Source: Myxocyprinus asiaticus (lineage: Eukaryota; Chordata; Actinopteri; Cypriniformes; Catostomidae). From it: a stretch of 64,000 nt of DNA. The notes under the pieces were generated by a model. The model saw nothing but the letters and a program-made list of their open reading frames with translations. It ran no database searches and was not told the origin of the DNA. The stretch covers positions 21,999,880 through 22,063,879 of the forward strand of contig NC_059379.1 in NCBI RefSeq assembly GCF_019703515.2, written 5' to 3'. The position numbers and the translations under genes were made by a program. Below are positions 58,290 to 64,000 of this stretch, in pieces (position 1 is the stretch's first letter; every line of letters starts with the position of its first letter).

Positions 58290-61200
58290 GTTGCAGGGCT
58301 CATCAATTTAATAAATTCAAAGGGTCCCTGTCCATGCTTCGGTATTTAATGTGATAGGGATGAGAAGGACTCAACTGTCTCTGACCTCTCCTTGCCCTTT
58401 TGTTTCGTGTCTCCTTGTCTCCACCATCCGATTTTTAGCCATTCCAAAGGTTTTCAGATATTGTTAGGGGAATATAACCTGAAACAGAGGTTGTAGATAT
58501 TTAAGAACATTATAATTTATTTGCACACACCGAATTACGTTCAAAGCCATATTACCCTAATCAGCCTTGATTTTTTTTTTTTTTACTCTAATTAGCCCTA
58601 ATTACTTTTGAATTTGTCTCTGGGTTTTGGCCTTCTGCCAAAATACAGTGCTGTTGTAAAGAGAACCAGATAAAATATGGTGTCGTTTCATCCCAACAAC
58701 TTGCTTGAGAATGCAAAACAGCAGTTTGCAGTGCTTGCAGTTCTGTCTACTTATCCAGGCAGAGACAGAGAGGGAGAGCAGAACTGGAGAGGAGCCAGAG
58801 AAATTTAGCTTTGATCTCAGAGTCCAGACTGCGCTGGTGGTCTCTTTCCTCCTGAGCACTTAACTCTGTCTAACAAAATGTAACATTCAGTTCCTCACAG
58901 TGCCCCGATTTAACATCCACTATGCAAACCATGCCAACTTCATTCAGTCAAAGTGAGAGGTCAGAGAATATTTGATTTCTGGTGTAATTGATATGATTAT
59001 CATGGAATTCTAGTTGAGTCAAACATGATGCTGCACACAAAGAAGGGAGCAATATACTGTAACTGGAAACAGTTATTCAGAAGGACAAAAATGTATAACA
59101 TCAAAAATAATATTTGATTTGGAATAGTACAAATATGGGGATGTTTCTAGGTTAGAGAGATTTGCATTAGAATGTTGCTTTCCAATTGCATCACTGCTTG
59201 TGCTTGGTGTAATAATATTGAATTAATTCCCTGACAGAACCTATGGTGCATGGTGAATCTACCTTAAAATGAACTGAAATGGCATCATAAACTATATTAC
59301 ACAGCCTCTTCAGTAAGATCAAATTCATTTCCAAGAAGTCAATCATACATGCCCAAGAAAGTTCTTATCAGTGGTTCACACCTTTATAAATCTCAGGGTT
59401 TGCCTGCAGCGACATAGAAATTCTGTCAAAGGCAGTGTTATAAATTTGTCGTAAACATCGACATGACAAAACTTAGTTTTTTTTGGAAATGTGAAAATAT
59501 ATAGCTATGTATTCACACATCTGCAGTGTATGATGCCATATGCTGCAAACGTTAAGTGTTACTAGTATGCAACCTCTTGAAATCAAGTCTACAAACGTAA
59601 TGTATATTTAATCATTATGGAATATTACTGTCAACACAATCAATACTAACTGTACACTACTGACAGGCCAAATTGTAATGATACTTCACCAACAAGTGAC
59701 TTCTGTAATGTCAGTGTCTAATTGCTTTGCCTCTACAATTGTAAAAGCATTTAGCTGAGTGCTTAAACAAGTTAGAGCTTTGTTAGTGGGTTTTGTTTTT
59801 TTTTTTTGTTTTATTTTGTTTTTTGTTTACATTTCCATATCCTCACCTGCTGTTCCTTATAAAATTCCTCCCCAATCACACCTCTTTTCTGAAGTATAAA
59901 TATTTGATAGCACTTTAAATTGGATGATAGATGTGTTTGCTTGCGATAACTGCAAGTGTCGTTCATTTGAACAAGTGTGAGTGATTCTTCTAAAATGGAG
60001 AGTGGGTTGCTTGTTAAGACAACTTTTAATTTTCAAGTTGAAAAGAGTGGAAAACACATAGCTCCCCTATTCTCATGTTCTCAGTGTAGCACTTATTGTA
60101 CCATCAGGGTACTAGATTTGTTTTCTTTCATTTTATAATGTGAGGCTGTGAGATTTTGATTGTGATTACTTGTGTCTGCCTAAGTAGCCTATAATGGTTG
60201 TCCAATTAGCAGGAAAGATTCTTTATATTCCAGACATTTTAGTGAGACCAGGCACTAAAATTCATACTGACACTTCAAAGGGACTTCTAATTTGTATTTC
60301 ATCATGATGAACATGAGGTCCATTGATCACTTTAACACTGGGTAAGCACACACACACGCACGCTTCTCCTTCAACCATATTTAGCTGCATGAGAGAATTT
60401 TCATTCTGTCATCCTGTTGCCATTATCTAGATGTTGCTCTTAATGCTTTTTTGACAGGTTGCTATGGTGACAGCACTGATTACATACTCCTTGATTACCT
60501 CACGATGCCTCCTGGTCTGCCAAAAAATCCTGGCTTAAAACAATGAGAATTTGCTTCTCTATGGCATCAAACAGAGAATAATCTTCAACCCATCTCAAGG
60601 TGAAACATAAAAACTGATTCTGTGTGGTACATACTTGTTTTGCATGTGATTGTCCTTATATATACACCTTGTAACGATTTGTGTCCAAGCACACATAATA
60701 TAAAGATCAACTAATGTGTATTTCACAAGAGGCTACAGTACTTACATTTCCTTGTGTTCAATTTCCTGTTGCAACATGCACATTTGATAACCTTGAAAAT
60801 GGGATTCATGTGAATGAATACTAACAGTTCCACGGTGAATATGAAGGTGCAGTATTTTTTATATATATTTTTTTCATTTATTTTCCATTAAATGTCAAAT
60901 ACATATATGTAATGCATCACATAAATTATAGAGACAAGATAGTCAACTGGCCTTCTGTAAACCTTCTGTATGCATTACACAGAATAGTAAGAGCCTTCAT
61001 GATCATTGCACAAATAACTGAAACATAGTAAAAGAATTTAATTGAATGTTCCCTTTACATAAGTACACAAGTCAGGTCAATTACTTTCTAGCGTGGCATT
61101 AATTCTGCTAATTGAGTACAGTCTTTATCTTTGTTAAAACTTTTTTGGAATGCACATACTATACTTTGGAAATCTGCTAATTACAATAAAGCACTTAATT

Positions 61201-61365
61201 TACGTTTATGTTCAGCTCTCTTGGTCTTGATCTTTCTACTGTATAATGCTACGGAACAGTGAACATTAAAGATAGTGTTATTTCGTTGACTTTTCATGTA
61301 CAGTATGTTCACTTATTAATATCCACATCAAAATGTTCAGATCATTTTCAGTTCGACTATGTAAT
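58290..61365. other. Non-coding, AT-rich
   Basis: Only short motif-free frames. T-rich tracts near 58568-58585 and 59790-59826; a short (CA)n near 60348-60360. Nothing else recognised. Confidence 0.4.
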
Positions 61366-61395
61366 GAACTCAGTGGCCACTATGCCAGGCATACC

Positions 61396-61813
61396 TTTTT
61401 TTCTTTTTTTTTTCTTTTCTCCCCAATTTGGAATGTCCAATTCCCAATGCACTCTAAGTCCTTGTGGTGGCATAGTGACTCGCCTCAATCTGGGTGGTGG
61501 AGGATGAATCTCAGTTGCCTCCGCGTCTGAAACCATCAATTCACGCATCTTATCACGTGGCTTGTTAAGCACGTTACTGCGGAGACTTCATGCTATTCTC
61601 TGTGGCATCCACGCACAACTCACCACACGCCCCGCCGAACCACATTGTTGCGACCACGAGGAGGTTAACCCAGCTTGATTCTACCCACCCTAGCAACTGG
61701 GCCAACTGGTTGCTTAGGAAACCTGACTGAAGTCACTCAGCATGCCCTGGATTTGAACTTGCAACTCCAGGTGTGGTAGTCAGCGTCTTTACTTGCTTAG
61801 CTACCCAGGCCCC
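61396..61813 (-). mobile_element. Full-length tRNA-derived SINE, 418 bp
   Basis: On the minus strand the head GGGGCCTGGGTAGCTAAGC holds an A box, and TTGCAAGTTCAAATCC (~61749-61764) is the B box of an RNA polymerase III promoter. A ~300-bp body follows, ending in GGGGAGAAAAGAAAAAAAAA (A-rich tail). CCAGGCATACC (61385-61395) and CCAGGCACACC (61814-61824) are an 11-bp duplication with one mismatch, as left by LINE machinery. Movement depends on a partner LINE that is not in this window. Confidence 0.88.
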
Positions 61814-61824
61814 CCAGGCACACC

Positions 61825-62220
61825 TTTCTAATACTGGATAATATCCCCATTTTGCCCCCAGAACAGCCTGCATTTTTGTGCCATGAATTCAACAAGGTGC
61901 TGGAAACAATCCTTAAATATTCTGATCCATGTTAACATGATAGCAGCAAACATTTCTGCTGTTACTGCCTTTCCACAACATTCCAAAAGTGATCTTTTGG
62001 ATTTGAGGTTGGGTGACTATGGCCATTGGAGAACACAGAACAAATGTTCATGTTGGAACCAGCTAGAAATTACTTGTGGATTATGACATGGCACATTATC
62101 CAGTTGGAAGTAGCCATAGGAAGCACTGTTGTCACCTGTCATCTTCCAGTTTCTGTCCATTTTGGTTACTGTCACACTGAACCAGTCTGTCCAGTCTCTT
62201 CTGACCCCTCTCATTAACAA
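61825..62220 (-). pseudogene. Tc1-like transposase C-terminal fragment
   Basis: The minus strand reads YGYFQLDNVPCHNPQVISSW followed by FQHEHLFCVLQWPQSPNL. QLDNxxCH is the second catalytic aspartate region, and WPQSPNL leads to the third acidic residue in related proteins. The expected IEHLW is replaced by unrelated residues. FQHLVEF near the end fits the transposase tail. The N-terminal half is degraded or missing. Confidence 0.68.
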
Positions 62221-62399
62221 GGTGTTTTTGCAGACATAATGTCTTATTAGCAGGTAAGTAGCATATCTTCCACTGTTGTTTTCACTTAATGAAAACCGTT
62301 ACAAAATAAATAACATTACAAAAGTTAGGCAACGATAGTCATATCAGATAAAGTAAAACGGCGGAAACTATTATAACTTAGCTAGCAGGTAAATAGACC

Positions 62400-63154
62400 A
62401 AGGTAGTAAATGGTTTAAAGATTGGCATTGTTACCAGCATAAAGTAATTTTTTTTCCCAATGTCCTTCCTCAAAAATTAAATCAAGCACTGCAGTATTTC
62501 AATCCATAATAAAATGCCACATTAGAGTGGCTAACGCTATCTAACGAACTACTACACTAAGAGAGCTACCTGGCTAACTAAATAAAATATCTTACCTGTT
62601 GAGCAAGAAAACTCCATCTCTGGGTCTGTTTTAAATCCTTTCAGATCTCGAAGTTGTTACCACCTCTGAAAAAGCCGATGTAGTTTCGGGTTTTATTTTT
62701 ACGGGCTCTGTTGTTTTCCCTTTATGCTTGCAGACTGTTCTCTGTTTGAGGTTTCTTTATTTTGAAAATGAGTGATTCCCCAGAGGGTTGCCTTTTTGAA
62801 TGATCCATGGTCAGTGTCTCTCATTTGTTGTGGCTACAAGCTTTCAGCTTCAAACTTCTACCAAACCCACCACCATGCGCGCGTGCACACGCACGCACGC
62901 ACGCAGTAGTAGCGCCGGACCTTCTTTTCTTTATTTACGTACATGACATAATTACGCACGGATGACTGATGGAAGTATGTGAGTTCCCGCCAAATCCACC
63001 CCAACAGCTCTAAAATAAAAATAATTATTTTAGGCTTACCATAGTGAATCTGGGTATAGCAAATACATTGTTTGGAAGATGGATTTTTGGTGTACTTGAT
63101 CATTAAAGAAATTGTTAATTTCTAACAAAAAAATCTTACATTGTGTAGCTTTAA
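62400..63154 (-). mobile_element. Second, diverged copy of the TTAA element
   Basis: The right end in reverse complement reads TTAAAGCTACACAATGTAAG (63154), close to the repeat at 47525. On the minus strand ATGGATCATTCAAAAAGGCA opens MDHSKRQPSGESLIF, as in the first copy, and CAACAGGTAAGATATTTTAT (near 62594-62613) keeps a GTAAG donor-like site also present there. The far end diverges and its boundary is approximate. Confidence 0.62.
62878..62907. repeat. (GCAC)n-like simple repeat
   Basis: GCGCGTGCACACGCACGCAC followed by GCACGCAG inside the TTAA element copy. Confidence 0.8.
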
Positions 63155-64000
63155 TGAATACTTTGGGCTTCAAAGAATTGTAAGTTTTGTATCAATTGCA
63201 AAAGCACACATGCACAAACCAGGAAATGAGAGAAAAGCATTAATTGTACATCATTATAGCAACAGCAACTTATTAAACCTCAACAAGTGTGAAATATAAG
63301 TAAATTCATTTCAGTCATGCCAACTCTCAAAAAGATTTAGCATGTGAATATGGGTATGACATATCGATAGGATATTGGTCTTGGCGGACTAGATTTGCTA
63401 TGCTGCTGCTTCTGCGGAGCAAGTGTGAAGACTTCTTACTGCTAGAAAATTAACATACAGTACATACGAAGTTAGCAAGTGGACATGCTGCTGCACAATG
63501 AGAAAAAATGCAAGACATGCTGCTGGAAACATAGACAAACAATCCCCCAAAAAAGCAGAGAAGCTGCACAAAAGCATAATACATAAACACAAACCCCCCA
63601 ACCAAGCAGATCTGTCGCCAAGACATATGTACTGCTGCTGCTCCGAAGAGCCATGTGCACCGAGTGTATGCTAGCTAGGTGTGCCTAGGCCGCAGGCCAA
63701 ATGGCGTAATGCTAATGAACTACATTTCTTTGTGTGCCTTGACCTGCTTAGCCGAATAGCTTAACACTAGTGACCTAACTCTTAACGTGTACCTGAGCTA
63801 GGAAAGCCAAAAGATTTTTAACTAGTGACTTAAATAGCTATGTGTGAATTTATTTAATCTAATGACCGAAGATAGCGATGTGTGCCTGCCAGATTTTGCT
63901 AAGGCTTACCTTATTAAGACCTGCTTCTATGTGTCATGGCCAAAGCAGACCTTACCATACAAGCTGATAGAAAAATACATTTACCTAGCATAAAAGGTTA
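63155..64000. other. Non-coding, no clear element
   Basis: No recognisable coding motif or boundary. The sequence runs off the window. Confidence 0.4.

Larger units (their letters stand above)
61368..62235 (-). mobile_element. Tc1/mariner-type remnant split by a SINE
   Basis: ACTCAGTGGCCACTATGCC (61368) looks like the terminal repeat of a fish Tc1-type family. After the SINE it continues into a minus-strand transposase fragment. The element ends without a matching right repeat, near 62235. Confidence 0.62.

Noticed and set aside
61740..61813. tRNA gene
   Set aside because: A and B boxes belong to the SINE head, followed by the SINE body and A-rich tail, with target duplications around the whole unit.

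Overview
This is eukaryotic DNA, almost certainly from a teleost and most likely a cyprinid-type fish. It is AT-rich and has microsatellites, and it is packed with the remains of repeat families typical of fish genomes: DIRS-like tyrosine-recombinase retrotransposons, Ty3/gypsy solo LTRs, Tc1 elements (one of the Sleeping Beauty type), hAT and piggyBac elements, tRNA-derived SINEs and short inverted-repeat elements. I found no host protein-coding gene, no rRNA or functional tRNA gene, and no CRISPR array. Every recognisable protein fragment belongs to a transposable element and nearly all are broken. The window is best read as intergenic or intronic DNA.

Layout. 8-4214 is a DIRS-like element on the minus strand with both inverted terminal repeats; most of its reverse transcriptase is deleted and its tyrosine recombinase is broken by one visible frame slip. 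4662-8518 is a hAT-like element (9-bp flanking repeat) carrying two tandem piggyBac transposase remnants between a pair of ~430-bp direct repeats. 8997-11520 is a gypsy element on the minus strand with most of pol missing and an unrelated repeat inserted in it; two solo LTRs lie directly beside it (11530-11965 and 11993-12297). 13541-15259 is a piggyBac-like element with TTAA ends that keeps only the transposase N-terminus. 18.2-21.6 kb holds a SINE, short inverted-repeat elements and an LTR-like promoter region with a hairpin array.

25280-26098 is a hAT derivative with a perfect 8-bp duplication. 27026-27878 is an unusual LTR insertion with inverted LTR sequence at both ends, a gag fragment, a tRNA-Phe primer-binding site and a perfect 5-bp duplication. 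31142-32759 is a Tc1 element with ~170-bp inverted repeats. 38294-39217 is another hAT derivative, and 39276-41402 is a Harbinger-like unit with a Tc1 element nested inside. 42172-44435 is an Angel-like element split by a Sleeping Beauty-type Tc1. 46635-47510 is a hAT derivative split by a solo LTR. 47525-48362 is a TTAA element with perfect 24-bp inverted repeats and a second copy at 62.4-63.15 kb.

50757-55210 is a composite of DIRS fragments joined head to head, ending in a short derivative with two inverted repeats. 57423-57856 is a solo LTR, and 61368-62235 is a Tc1 remnant split by a full-length tRNA-derived SINE. The parts do not work together as a pathway; the order of nesting records successive invasions. 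Family names come from motifs and termini read by eye, not from database searches.
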